A stretch of DNA of 7,591 bases from Bacteroidales bacterium (GTDB taxonomy: Bacteria > Bacteroidota > Bacteroidia > Bacteroidales > UBA10428): contig JAFGOZ010000612.1 of NCBI GenBank assembly GCA_016926235.1, positions 1 to 7,591 on the forward strand, read 5' to 3'. The notes under the pieces were generated by a model. It searched no databases. It had not been told where the DNA came from and worked only from the letters and a program-made list of their open reading frames with translations. Both the position numbers and the translations under genes were made by a program. Positions 1 to 7,501 of this stretch are shown in pieces. The stretch's first letter is position 1. Each line of letters begins with the position of its first letter.

Positions 1-662
1 ACAATTTCCATGAGATTATTCCAGCCTCCCAATTGTGTTAAACCTATTGCCAGAATGGCCACAGAACCAGCCAGCAAAATTGGGGTTTGTAAAATCGAAG
101 TGTATAGGACTGCGTTCATGCCTCCAAAAACAGTATATAGGCCTGTAATTACAACAAGGCCAATTGCACTGACCCAGAAGAAATCAATCTGTTGATTAAA
201 AATTGTTATATATTCTATATTAAAAACGTCTTTGAAAACAACCCCGCCTGCATATACTGTAACTGCAACCTTTGTAAGCACATAACTTACCAGTGAAATA
301 ATTGACAAAAATGAACGTGAATTTTTATTATACCTGCGTTCAAGGAATTCAGGCATGGTAAATACACCGCTTCTTGCATAAAAAGGAACAAAAAGCCATC
401 CAAGCATTAAAATCATCCATCCATGCATTTCCCAGTGTGCGAAAGCCATTCCACTCTCAGCACCGGTGCCTGCAAGACCAACAAGGTGTTCGGAACCTAT
501 GTTCGAAGCAAAAATGGATGCCCCGATTGCAAGCCATGTTGCGTCCCTCCCGGCAAGGAAGTAATCAGAAGTATCTTTATCCCTTTTATTTAAGACCCAT
601 ATAATTATTCCAATTAATCCCAGGAAAAAAATTCCCAGTATGATCCAATCAATATTATGCAT
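1..662 (-). CDS. Sodium/solute symporter, SGLT-like (SSS family), N-terminal part, truncated by window edge
   Basis: Reading the minus strand from ATG at 662 gives 220 residues open to the window edge; the C-terminus lies outside. The family couples Na+ entry to uptake of sugars or other small solutes across the inner membrane. The protein starts MHNIDWIILGIFFLGLIGII (first membrane segment), then has FLAGRDATWLAIGASIFASN around residues 35-54 and further hydrophobic segments near 80-95, 117-145, 160-180 and 190-207. Against human SGLT1 as I recall it, the match is close and ungapped: N54, H59 and E78 fall on the sugar-contacting N78, H83 and E102, and A52 and I55 fall on the Na2-site residues A76 and I79. 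This favours a hexose-like substrate, although specificity also depends on missing C-terminal residues. An in-frame TAA at 678-680 makes ATG 662 the first possible start. No Shine-Dalgarno is visible. It lies downstream of the susCD operon but behind its own promoter. Confidence 0.93.
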   Translation of the reverse strand, partial: MHNIDWIILGIFFLGLIGIIIWVLNKRDKDTSDYFLAGRDATWLAIGASIFASNIGSEHLVGLAGTGAESGMAFAHWEMHGWMILMLGWLFVPFYARSGVFTMPEFLERRYNKNSRSFLSIISLVSYVLTKVAVTVYAGGVVFKDVFNIEYITIFNQQIDFFWVSAIGLVVITGLYTVFGGMNAVLYTSILQTPILLAGSVAILAIGLTQLGGWNNLMEI

Positions 663-802
663 ATTTTTAAATTTTAATTATTAATTTTTTGTTTATGAAT
701 TGTAAATATAATATAGTTTCATATATCATAACAAAATTATCCTCTAAAATTTGTCTTAAATTTTAATATTCAAATCTTTTATAAATTTATTAAACAATTT
801 TT

Positions 803-871
803 CAAATATTAAATCATAATTTACATTATAAGGTGAAAAATGTGTTTAAAAGGAGGATTAATGTGTAAAAA
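803..871 (-). promoter_or_regulatory. Promoter with tandem direct repeat (probable activator site), symporter gene
   Basis: In the transcription direction there are two adjacent repeat units. The upstream unit (871-851) has the form TTTTTACA-N6-TCCTCCT, and the proximal unit (850-831) reads TTTAAACACATTTTTCACCT. The shared ACACAT cores are 21 nt apart and the CCT ends 20 nt apart. Twenty nucleotides after the proximal unit comes AATATTTG (810-803), one mismatch from the Bacteroidota -7 consensus TAnnTTTG. The proximal CCT end therefore sits where the -33 element belongs. The same architecture occurs upstream of the LamG gene at 7502-7570. Tandem half-sites about two helical turns apart next to the core promoter are typical of AraC-family activators, including hybrid two-component regulators of glycan loci; the regulator's identity is inference. 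Predicted transcription start is near 798. Confidence 0.55.
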
Positions 872-926
872 AAAAGTATAATTTTTGTATAAAAATGCAC
901 TTAAACAATCTGTATTTTATAAATAT

Positions 927-953
927 AAAAGGCCGGATATATTCCAACCTTTT
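927..953 (-). terminator. Hairpin terminator behind the T9SS remnant, probably bidirectional
   Basis: On the minus strand AAAAGGTTGGA pairs with TCCGGCCTTTT (11 bp including two G-U pairs) around the 5-nt loop ATATA. The outer A and T tracts provide a U-tail in either direction; on the plus strand the run continues as TTTTTTAATTA. It begins about 29 nt past the stop codon of the sorting-domain remnant, which is where a terminator for that former gene would lie. It also separates the symporter promoter from upstream transcription. Confidence 0.65.
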
Positions 954-981
954 TTAATTAATTTATATAATAAAAATCACC

Positions 982-1104
982 TTATTGAATACAAATTTTA
1001 GTAGAATAGCCTCCTTTGGTATTTTGTAGTTTTAAAATATAAATACCTGATGGAAGATATGCATCAATAAATTTATGGAAATCATCCGGTACAAAAATTA
1101 ATTT
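982..1104 (-). pseudogene. Remnant of a T9SS type A sorting domain (C-terminal end of a lost secreted protein)
   Basis: The minus-strand frame ending at TAA 984-982 encodes about 40 residues ending in the segment AYLPSGIYILKLQNTKGGYS followed by TKICIQ. This matches the last two strands of the type IX secretion C-terminal sorting domain, whose hallmark is LPSGIYxxxL followed by a short turn and a hydrophobic K-rich end. The intact LamG protein in this window ends in the comparable GIYLISVQSDREQFTSKVMI. Immediately upstream in frame are TAA (1107-1105) and TAG (1110-1108), no start codon is present, and the susD terminator is only about 80 bp away. The protein body is therefore missing. I infer that deletion or replacement removed a gene for an exported protein, perhaps a PUL enzyme or binding protein; its original function cannot be told. 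Confidence 0.7.
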
Positions 1105-1178
1105 TTACTACCCATAAATATTATTATCAGGTTTATATTATCACAATGGGATTTTAATGTGCAAAATACGAAGATTAT

Positions 1179-1217
1179 AAAAAAATCCCTCGGTTTTCAT
1201 ATTGAAAATCGAGGGAT
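1179..1217 (-). terminator. Intrinsic terminator of the susC-susD operon
   Basis: On the minus strand ATCCCTCGATTTTCA (1217-1203) pairs with TGAAAACCGAGGGAT (1199-1185), a 15-bp stem with one G-U pair and a 3-nt loop. It is followed by a run of T residues (1185-1179) and lies about 20 nt past the susD stop codon. This is a textbook Rho-independent terminator and marks the end of the operon. Confidence 0.92.
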
Positions 1218-1237
1218 AATTTTATTGTTTATTGTGT

Positions 1238-2857
1238 TTATTGATAGGCTGGATCTTGTTCTATCAAATAATTTGCATTTACTTCGGCAACCGGAATTGC
1301 TAAAAACTCATGACCCGCTTGATAAAGTTTATATTCAGGGTCATGCTCTAAAATCATTTCCCAAAGTTCAGGATTTACCATTTGCGATATATCCAAATCA
1401 ACGTTCTCAAAGCATCCCCAGCGAATAAGGTCAATCAAACGCTGACCCTCAAAACATAATTCAAGTGCACGTTCATGATATATTTGGTAACGCATTGAAT
1501 CCTGGTTTGTGGTAACAATAGGTTTTGCCGTTGCCAAATTGGGCAGGTTGGCCCTGTCGCGCACCCTTTGTATAGAGACCGCAGCTTCAGAGGTACGACC
1601 TAACTCGTTCAGGCATTCGCCATATAATAAAAGAATATCTGCAAAACGCAAAATCCTTTCATTAGTACCACACAGCCAACTATTTTCACCATCAGAGTCA
1701 TTGGTTTCGTCGCTTAAATATTTACGTATAAAAATAGTACAATCCCTTTCAACGGCATATGCTAATGATAAGTCTGCAAGTCTTACCGTATCGGTATATA
1801 TGTAAACTTCATCTGTTGGATCTCCAAACCACATACTGGCAATTAAGCGAGGATCAAGTGAATTATCAACGGTCCGTTCTTTCAGGAATTCTTCATAAAT
1901 CCAATCGGTTGGGCAAACATCGCCCCAGCCATAAGGTACCGGTGCATAGCCTTTAATTCTGGCATTGGTTTTTGCCCAGTCGGCGGCCGGTTCAGTTCCC
2001 CAGCTACCCGGCTCATTGGTTCCGCCAGCTTCAATATCAAACTGCACTTCAAACAACGATTCTTTATTGTTTTCAGTGAATTCGGTAAAGTTATCCCTAT
2101 AATTAGATACCAAATCATAAGATCCATAATCATCGGTATTGGCCAAAGTGTTCAAAAGAGTTTCTGCATCGCTATATCTGTGCAGAATCATATACGTTTT
2201 TGCCAGAAATCCTGCTGCTGCCCCCTTTGTAGCCCTGCCAAGATCTGCTGTGCTATATTCTTCTTTTGTCGGAAGTTTCTCAATGGCCTTGGAAAAATCA
2301 GAAATAACCTGATCCCAGGCAACATCCCGTTCAGACAGGGGCTGGTAAAATTCGTCCATATTTTCGGGTAGTACCAGAATGATTTCTTTATGGTTCACCA
2401 ATAAATAATAATAAAATAAACCCCTTAAAAAATAGGCTTCTCCAAGCAACCTTTCTTTTAAATCGTTATCCAATCCATCAAAAGGCTCAAGGTTCGATAT
2501 CAACTGATTTGCCCTCCATATGCCAATATAATTGTGTTCCCATGCAGCCCGAAAAACAGGGTTATCGGCAGGGGCTTCATAAATATATTGACTTACTCCC
2601 CTTATCCACCAGGGAGTTGTGCTTGTTACATCATCGGCATGCACGTCTAATCTCCAAACATTAACCCTTCTAAAACAACCGTCAAAAAGCAATGCCTGGT
2701 ATACGGCATTAGTCCCTCTAATAAAATCATCTTCCGTTTCCCAGAATGACCCGACTGTATTTTTGTTTGGATTAGCCAGGTCGGTAAGTTCTTTACCACA
2801 TGAGCTGAAGAGCAATATTATCAGCACTGTTAATGGAATATATATTAATTTTTTCAT
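1238..2857 (-). CDS. SusD/RagB-family glycan-binding surface lipoprotein
   Basis: This 539-residue protein is of usual SusD length. SusD proteins are lipid-anchored on the cell surface, bind oligosaccharides and act as a lid over the partner SusC barrel. Residues 1-20 form a lipoprotein signal with lipobox FSSC, so Cys20 should be lipidated. The mostly helical, TPR-containing fold is recognisable at GEAYFLRGLFYYYLLVN (139-155) and ATKGAAAGFLAKTYMILHRY (209-228). C-terminal family hallmarks are RILRFADILLLYGECLNELG (401-420), YHERALELCFEGQRLIDLIR (460-479) and the ending HEFLAIPVAEVNANYLIEQD (516-535). The ATG lies 5 nt after AAGGA (2867-2863), an unusually good Shine-Dalgarno for this phylum. 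The gene follows susC by 27 bp and ends just before a strong terminator, so the pair is one operon. The glycan ligand cannot be read from the sequence; family assignment is very secure. Confidence 0.97.
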   Translation of the reverse strand: MKKLIYIPLTVLIILLFSSCGKELTDLANPNKNTVGSFWETEDDFIRGTNAVYQALLFDGCFRRVNVWRLDVHADDVTSTTPWWIRGVSQYIYEAPADNPVFRAAWEHNYIGIWRANQLISNLEPFDGLDNDLKERLLGEAYFLRGLFYYYLLVNHKEIILVLPENMDEFYQPLSERDVAWDQVISDFSKAIEKLPTKEEYSTADLGRATKGAAAGFLAKTYMILHRYSDAETLLNTLANTDDYGSYDLVSNYRDNFTEFTENNKESLFEVQFDIEAGGTNEPGSWGTEPAADWAKTNARIKGYAPVPYGWGDVCPTDWIYEEFLKERTVDNSLDPRLIASMWFGDPTDEVYIYTDTVRLADLSLAYAVERDCTIFIRKYLSDETNDSDGENSWLCGTNERILRFADILLLYGECLNELGRTSEAAVSIQRVRDRANLPNLATAKPIVTTNQDSMRYQIYHERALELCFEGQRLIDLIRWGCFENVDLDISQMVNPELWEMILEHDPEYKLYQAGHEFLAIPVAEVNANYLIEQDPAYQ

Positions 2858-2884
2858 ATCTGTCCTTTTTAATATAATAATTGG

Positions 2885-5800
2885 TTAAAAATCAATTTTA
2901 GCGCCTATACTGATCGTTCTTGGGAAAGGATAACTGCCAATGTCAATCCCTCTTAATGTGCTATATGTTTTGCTATTTACCTCATCGTTAGGTGCAAACT
3001 CCGGATCATACCCCCTGTATTTGGTAAATACATGAAGGTTTTGTACCGAAACGTATAACCTGCAGTTAGAGATGGAAATATTATCCAACAGGTTTGAGGG
3101 CAGGGAATAACCAAATTGTACGTTTTGTATCCTCAGGAAAGACCCATCCTCAATCCAAAAATCAGAAGCTACCCTGTTTATTGGAGTTATAAGAGGCCTT
3201 GGATATGTAAATTGTTTTTGAGCCTCTACATCAACATTTCCTTCTCCATCATAAACCGGTCTCCAGTAGTTTTCATAAGCGTTAAGGGTGTAATTTGTTT
3301 CACCCATAAATTCTATAGCATTCATTACGCCATTGTATACTTTATTTCCATAAATACCGTTTAGGAAAACTGAAAGGTCAAAACCTTTATACCCAAGTTC
3401 CAGATTGATCCCGTAGGTCAATTTTGGAAAAGCGCTTCCAAGAACTACTTTATCGGCATCATTTACCTGGCCATCGGGTTCCCCTGTTAAATTCCCATTC
3501 TCATCAAAACCATTTATATCGGCATAAATAAAATCACCGGCTCCGGTAGCAACATCCTGATAAGGTAACAGTGTTGAATCATATCTGATATTTCCGGGTC
3601 TGAAACTGTTTATGTCGTCGTCATCTTGTACAATCCCGATTACCTTAAAGCCATATAAATCTCCCATAGAACCTCCCACTTCGGTATAGGTCACACTAAC
3701 TTCAATTGGTTGATCGATATTTCCAAGTTTGGTTACTTCATTTTTTAAAGTAGTGAGATTACCCGATATCCTATATGAAAAATCACTGATATTATTCTTG
3801 TAGGATACATTCAGTTCAATTCCTTGGTTGGTCAGAGAAGCCGTATTTGTTGTTATTTCACCCCCAACATCACCGGTACTTAGGGGTATAGGAAGGGCAA
3901 GTAAAAGGTCTTTTGCTTCGTTAAAATAATAATCGGCTGTTAATTCCAGTTTGTTTTGGAACATATTCAGATCTACACCGGCCCCTTTTGTAATCCTTTC
4001 TTCCCAATGAATGCGGCTATCTAGTAAATTGGTTTGTATTGTACCGGGTGCTAAAGTTCTATTAAATACATATGAAACCTGCTGATTAACATCAGCATCG
4101 AAAAGATAATCGCCAATATTTTCGTTCCCAATTTTTCCATAACTAGCTCTTACTTTCAACATATTGATCTGCTCAATATTAAAAAACGACATATTGCTTA
4201 TTTTCCAACCCAGGGCATAGGAAGGAAAGATTCCCGATTTATTTTTAGGACCAAACCTCGATGACCAGTCTTTACGGAAATTGACAGTGGCCAATATGAT
4301 GTCGTTATAGATATAGTTAAATCTTCCCAAATAAGATACAATGGCATGTTCATATAACTTACCATCAGCCGAAACCTCCCCTTGTGCAGCTGCAATTTCC
4401 TTAATATAAGGTTCGGTGAAATCTTTGGCAGTTGTTCTTATATATTTTAAATAGTCCTTTTGTACGGTATATCCTCCCATTGCTGTAATGCTGTGTTTTC
4501 CAAAAGTCCTGTTAAAAGTCAGGGTATTTTCATTAATAAGATATGGGTTTTCGCTTCTTTCCTCAATAAGCCATGCTTCAAGTTGAACATGCCTTGTTCC
4601 GATTTCAAATTCGGGAATAAAAATATTCTGATAAAAATCAGAACGGTCATAACTGATCTGTGATTTTAATTTTAATCCTTCGAGAATTTCAAATTCTCCG
4701 TACATAACACCAAAGAAACGATTGGTTGTAAGATCGCTTTGTTTTAAATTATTAAATCCTACCGGGTTTCCTGCAATCTGGTCATGCCATAATTCACCCC
4801 CACCATAACCGCCTTTATTGCTCGGGTCGTATACCGGTACTGTCGGAATGGCTATAAGTGTAACTATATAGGGATTTTCCCATTGGGTATTCATCAGGTT
4901 TAACTGGTTGGAGCGTCCATAATAAAAAGATTGTCCCAATTTAAACCTTCCCCTTTCCTGATCGGTATTGACCTTGACAGAATACCTGGAATATCTTGGC
5001 CCTGGCCCTACCATTATACCATTTTCATCAATATAATTCAGTCCAATATAATAATTTGAATTTTCTTTTCCCCCTGAAAATGTAAGACTATGGCTTGTTG
5101 TATATCCCGGTTTATAAAATTCTTCCTGCCAATTGGTATTAACACTGTCCATTGAAATATAATACTTAGATGTATCATCGTTTGCAGGAGCAATAGTTTG
5201 ACCGGAATTTAAACGGGCCAAGTTGTGTACTTCCTGGAATTGGGCCGTATTGGTCATTGGAATGAAATTATCGAATTTTTGCCATCCGTAACTACCGCTG
5301 TAAGATACCTTCATTTTCCCTTCCTTACCTCTTTTTGTGGTAATGATAATAACACCATTGGCACCCCTGGCACCATATATGGCACATGCCGAGGCATCTT
5401 TTAATACCTGTACAGATTCGATATCGGCAGGGTTGAAATCTTTAAGACCTCCTGAAACTACTTCTCTGGTATACTGCCCACCACTGATATTAATACTATT
5501 GCTAATAGGAACCCCATCAACAATATACAAAGGAGAAGTTGAACCGAATGAACTAATACCTCGAATTTTTACATCAGGAACACCCCCAGGCACGTAACTT
5601 CCGGTTACCTGTACCCCACTGGCAGCACCTTGCAACAGGTTGGCAATGTTAGGAGATAATTTTTTCTCAAGCTCTTCAGTTTCAACAACTGCAACAGCCC
5701 CTGTAAGATCACTTTTTCGCTGTGTGCCGTAGCCAACAACCACCACTTCATCAAGGGCTGTAACATCAGGTGTCAATTGTATATTGATAATTGATTGCCC

Positions 5801-6073
5801 GGCAACAGGCACAATTTCATTCAGGTATCCAATATAAGAAAATTGAAGGACATCATTAGGCCCTTCTAACTCCAGGGAATATTCTCCATCCATACCTGAT
5901 ATCGTCCCCTTATTGGTTCCCTGAATGATAATATTTACGCCGGGAAGTGGTTCTCCCGTCGTAGCATCTTCGATTCTACCCTGAACAGTCATCTGCGCCA
6001 TAGCTGCCTGGAATATTCCAAGGAGGGTAAGAACACAGAAGATCCAAAGAAAAAAACTGAATTTGTTTTTCAT
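2885..6073 (-). CDS. SusC/RagA-family TonB-dependent outer-membrane glycan transporter
   Basis: The intact 1062-residue protein is normal for the SusC family, which imports oligosaccharides across the outer membrane using TonB/ExbBD energy in complex with SusD. Residues 1-26 are a signal peptide ending AMA before Gln27. A carboxypeptidase-regulatory-like domain follows (about 28-102: VQGRIEDATTGEPLPGVNII and GTISGMDGEYSL). The TonB box region is ALDEVVVVGYGTQRK (106-120). The plug domain (about 121-250) carries VKIRGISSFGSTSPLYIVDG (168-187) and the conserved LKDASACAIYGARGANGVII (224-243). The rest is a beta-barrel ending in Phe (ISIGAKIDF), the outer-membrane insertion signal. No N-terminal signalling extension for an anti-sigma partner is present, so regulation is probably not of the ECF sigma/anti-sigma type. 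It is first in an operon with susD. A terminator at 6254-6293 separates it from the LamG gene, so it should have its own promoter in 6074-6253; I could not identify a convincing one. Confidence 0.97.
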   Translation of the reverse strand: MKNKFSFFLWIFCVLTLLGIFQAAMAQMTVQGRIEDATTGEPLPGVNIIIQGTNKGTISGMDGEYSLELEGPNDVLQFSYIGYLNEIVPVAGQSIINIQLTPDVTALDEVVVVGYGTQRKSDLTGAVAVVETEELEKKLSPNIANLLQGAASGVQVTGSYVPGGVPDVKIRGISSFGSTSPLYIVDGVPISNSINISGGQYTREVVSGGLKDFNPADIESVQVLKDASACAIYGARGANGVIIITTKRGKEGKMKVSYSGSYGWQKFDNFIPMTNTAQFQEVHNLARLNSGQTIAPANDDTSKYYISMDSVNTNWQEEFYKPGYTTSHSLTFSGGKENSNYYIGLNYIDENGIMVGPGPRYSRYSVKVNTDQERGRFKLGQSFYYGRSNQLNLMNTQWENPYIVTLIAIPTVPVYDPSNKGGYGGGELWHDQIAGNPVGFNNLKQSDLTTNRFFGVMYGEFEILEGLKLKSQISYDRSDFYQNIFIPEFEIGTRHVQLEAWLIEERSENPYLINENTLTFNRTFGKHSITAMGGYTVQKDYLKYIRTTAKDFTEPYIKEIAAAQGEVSADGKLYEHAIVSYLGRFNYIYNDIILATVNFRKDWSSRFGPKNKSGIFPSYALGWKISNMSFFNIEQINMLKVRASYGKIGNENIGDYLFDADVNQQVSYVFNRTLAPGTIQTNLLDSRIHWEERITKGAGVDLNMFQNKLELTADYYFNEAKDLLLALPIPLSTGDVGGEITTNTASLTNQGIELNVSYKNNISDFSYRISGNLTTLKNEVTKLGNIDQPIEVSVTYTEVGGSMGDLYGFKVIGIVQDDDDINSFRPGNIRYDSTLLPYQDVATGAGDFIYADINGFDENGNLTGEPDGQVNDADKVVLGSAFPKLTYGINLELGYKGFDLSVFLNGIYGNKVYNGVMNAIEFMGETNYTLNAYENYWRPVYDGEGNVDVEAQKQFTYPRPLITPINRVASDFWIEDGSFLRIQNVQFGYSLPSNLLDNISISNCRLYVSVQNLHVFTKYRGYDPEFAPNDEVNSKTYSTLRGIDIGSYPFPRTISIGAKIDF

Positions 6074-6253
6074 ATCTTGTCAGATTATTTTAGTAAATTT
6101 TAGATATAAATTATAATTTGGATTAAAATTAAGTTTAATATTGCGATCCTCTTTGAATAGATAGACATTTAGTCCTTCATTACAAATCAATACAAGAAAA
6201 TTGGGTGCCATTTATTAAAAACACTAAAAAGGGATTTAATCCTACTGTGATGG

Positions 6254-6293
6254 AAAAGCAAATCCTCCTGCTACATAGAAGCAAGAGGTTTGC
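6254..6293 (-). terminator. Hairpin terminator behind the LamG gene
   Basis: On the minus strand GCAAACCTCTTGCT (6293-6280) pairs with AGCAGGAGGATTTGC (6272-6258), giving 13 pairs with one C-A mismatch and one bulged T around a loop of about 7 nt. It is followed by TTTT (6257-6254). It starts about 35 nt after the LamG stop codon. The U-run is short, so termination may be leaky and allow some read-through into susC. The rest of the 254-bp gap (6074-6327) shows no open frame with support. Confidence 0.65.
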
Positions 6294-6327
6294 AAATAAA
6301 TACTTTTCCAATAGTAAAAAAAGTTTA

Positions 6328-7311
6328 CTAATTTACAATCATCACTTTACTTGTAAATTGTTCTCGGTCACTTTGGACAGATATCAAGTATATCCCCGAT
6401 CTGAATTGTTGTGTATCCAGTTCAGAAATATGTTCAGTGCTGAACAGTAGGTTCCCTGTTATGCTGTAAACTGTAACTTTTGAGATATTGATTCCATTGA
6501 TATTTGTATATCGGATCCTTCCGTCGAAACTATAAAAACGGTTTGAATGTATGATGTTATCCTCATTAATCCCGGTACCTCCTTCATTATATAATTCCAG
6601 TACTTTTGCATCAGTAAGTGCTTCATCATAAATCCTGAAATCATCGATCATTCCGCTATATGTTGGATCTGCCCAGTGACTCGCACCAAGTACGTTATAC
6701 GAACTGTCTGCTTCCTGGATTGCCGCAGGTGAAATATCTATAGTGTCCGCATCAACAATTTTTGCACCATTCATATATATTTTCATCCCGACATCTCCTA
6801 AAACTACAACTCCATGATACCATTCGCCAGCTGTCACTAAGTCAAAATCTGTAAATGATCCCCAGGCATGGCAAAAGTCACTCCATGTATCTGTAAGTCC
6901 ATTGTGAACTGTTACGTGGAATCCAGCAGGATCCCATCCATCATGTGGACAGAAATACAACATTCTCCAAAGACCTATAGGTGCTCCGAGGCTGTACACA
7001 CGTTGCCAGGCAGCTCCGCCGTCCCAGTTAAACCAACATGAAATAGTAGTATTGGCAATAGATTTAATTTCAGTAGTATCTCCATAAATTAAAGATGGAA
7101 GTTCTATAACACCATCTACGCCATCAAAATAAGCAACATCTCCCCTATCAGGGTCATTTAAAAATTGAACACCTCCTACGACAGTACCATTTTTGCCGTC
7201 AATGATATCATTTGCGTTATCATCTAATGGCCAGTGTGCTATAGGCGTTTGCGATCTCATTATATTCGCAAAAAACAGCACAATAACAAATAAAAGTAAG
7301 ATTTTTTTCAT
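6328..7311 (-). CDS. Secreted LamG/concanavalin-A-like domain protein with T9SS sorting domain
   Basis: The 327-residue protein starts with a Sec signal peptide (1-20, MKKILLLFVIVLFFANIMRS). Residues about 24-243 form a LamG-like jelly-roll domain: it opens with IAHWPLDDNANDIIDGKNG, has the strand AGEWYHGVVVLGDVGMKIYM (161-180) and closes with the family hallmark IDDFRIYDEALTDAKVLELY (222-241). After a short linker, residues about 255-327 resemble a type A T9SS C-terminal sorting domain (KVTVYSITGNLLF, then FRSGIYLISVQSDREQFTSK). The product should cross the inner membrane by Sec and the outer membrane by T9SS, ending on the surface or released. LamG domains commonly bind carbohydrate or protein; no catalytic domain is visible. 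The position just upstream of susCD suggests a glycan-binding accessory role, which is inference. Four cysteines (92, 121, 147 and the region between) include at least C92, C121 and C147 in the jelly-roll, so a disulfide is possible. No Shine-Dalgarno precedes ATG 7311; the MKK start and signal peptide support it. Confidence 0.88.
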   Translation of the reverse strand: MKKILLLFVIVLFFANIMRSQTPIAHWPLDDNANDIIDGKNGTVVGGVQFLNDPDRGDVAYFDGVDGVIELPSLIYGDTTEIKSIANTTISCWFNWDGGAAWQRVYSLGAPIGLWRMLYFCPHDGWDPAGFHVTVHNGLTDTWSDFCHAWGSFTDFDLVTAGEWYHGVVVLGDVGMKIYMNGAKIVDADTIDISPAAIQEADSSYNVLGASHWADPTYSGMIDDFRIYDEALTDAKVLELYNEGGTGINEDNIIHSNRFYSFDGRIRYTNINGINISKVTVYSITGNLLFSTEHISELDTQQFRSGIYLISVQSDREQFTSKVMIVN

Positions 7312-7501
7312 AAGCTTTAAAATTTTAGTTAATTAATAGGTTTAAAATTTAATTCTATAAGTAATTTATTAATAGTTCGTAAGAAATAGTAATAATAACA
7401 AAATAGCTCCTGTAATTTTTTTAGATTGTTTTTTCTTTTCATAATTTAATACAGATAATATTAGGTTTATCATGATTATTATATAGCAGATAATTCATTA
7501 T

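Larger units (their letters stand above)
663..1237. other. 575-bp intergenic stretch between the symporter and susD genes
   Basis: This stretch holds no intact gene. Reading in the minus direction from susD, it contains the susD terminator, a decayed T9SS sorting-domain remnant with its own hairpin terminator, the tandem-repeat promoter of the symporter gene, and a very AT-rich leader of roughly 135 nt before the symporter ATG. The plus-strand open frame here has no codon or family support and overlaps the terminator. Confidence 0.8.

Noticed and set aside
703..735. Alternative promoter for the symporter: TTTG (735-732), 21 nt, TATATTTA (710-703).
   Set aside because: The -7 box has one mismatch in a region where AT-rich matches are common. 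The operator-linked box at 803-810 has independent support from the second copy near the LamG gene.
851..870. Plus-strand AGGAGGATTA followed by ATG, resembling a ribosome binding site and start codon (also at 7550-7563).
   Set aside because: The frames close quickly or carry no recognisable protein, and the same block recurs as a tandem repeat with promoter geometry on the minus strand, so it is better explained as an operator.
1882..2133. Second minus-strand open frame inside susD, and several plus-strand frames across susC, susD and LamG.
   Set aside because: They are out-of-frame shadows of genes with secure family matches and show no protein-like composition or domain.
6230..6242. Small palindrome GGATTTAATCC with a T-run on the minus strand before susC.
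   Set aside because: The stem is at most 4 bp with a 3-nt loop, too weak for a terminator or a confident operator.
7369..7401. Leucine-rich mini-frame in the LamG leader: minus-strand AGGAG, 5 nt, then TTG TTA TTA TTA CTA TTT CTT ACG AAC TAT and a stop.
   Set aside because: It would need a TTG start and a Shine-Dalgarno mechanism rarely used in this phylum. No attenuator hairpins are evident, so AT-rich chance is the simpler explanation.
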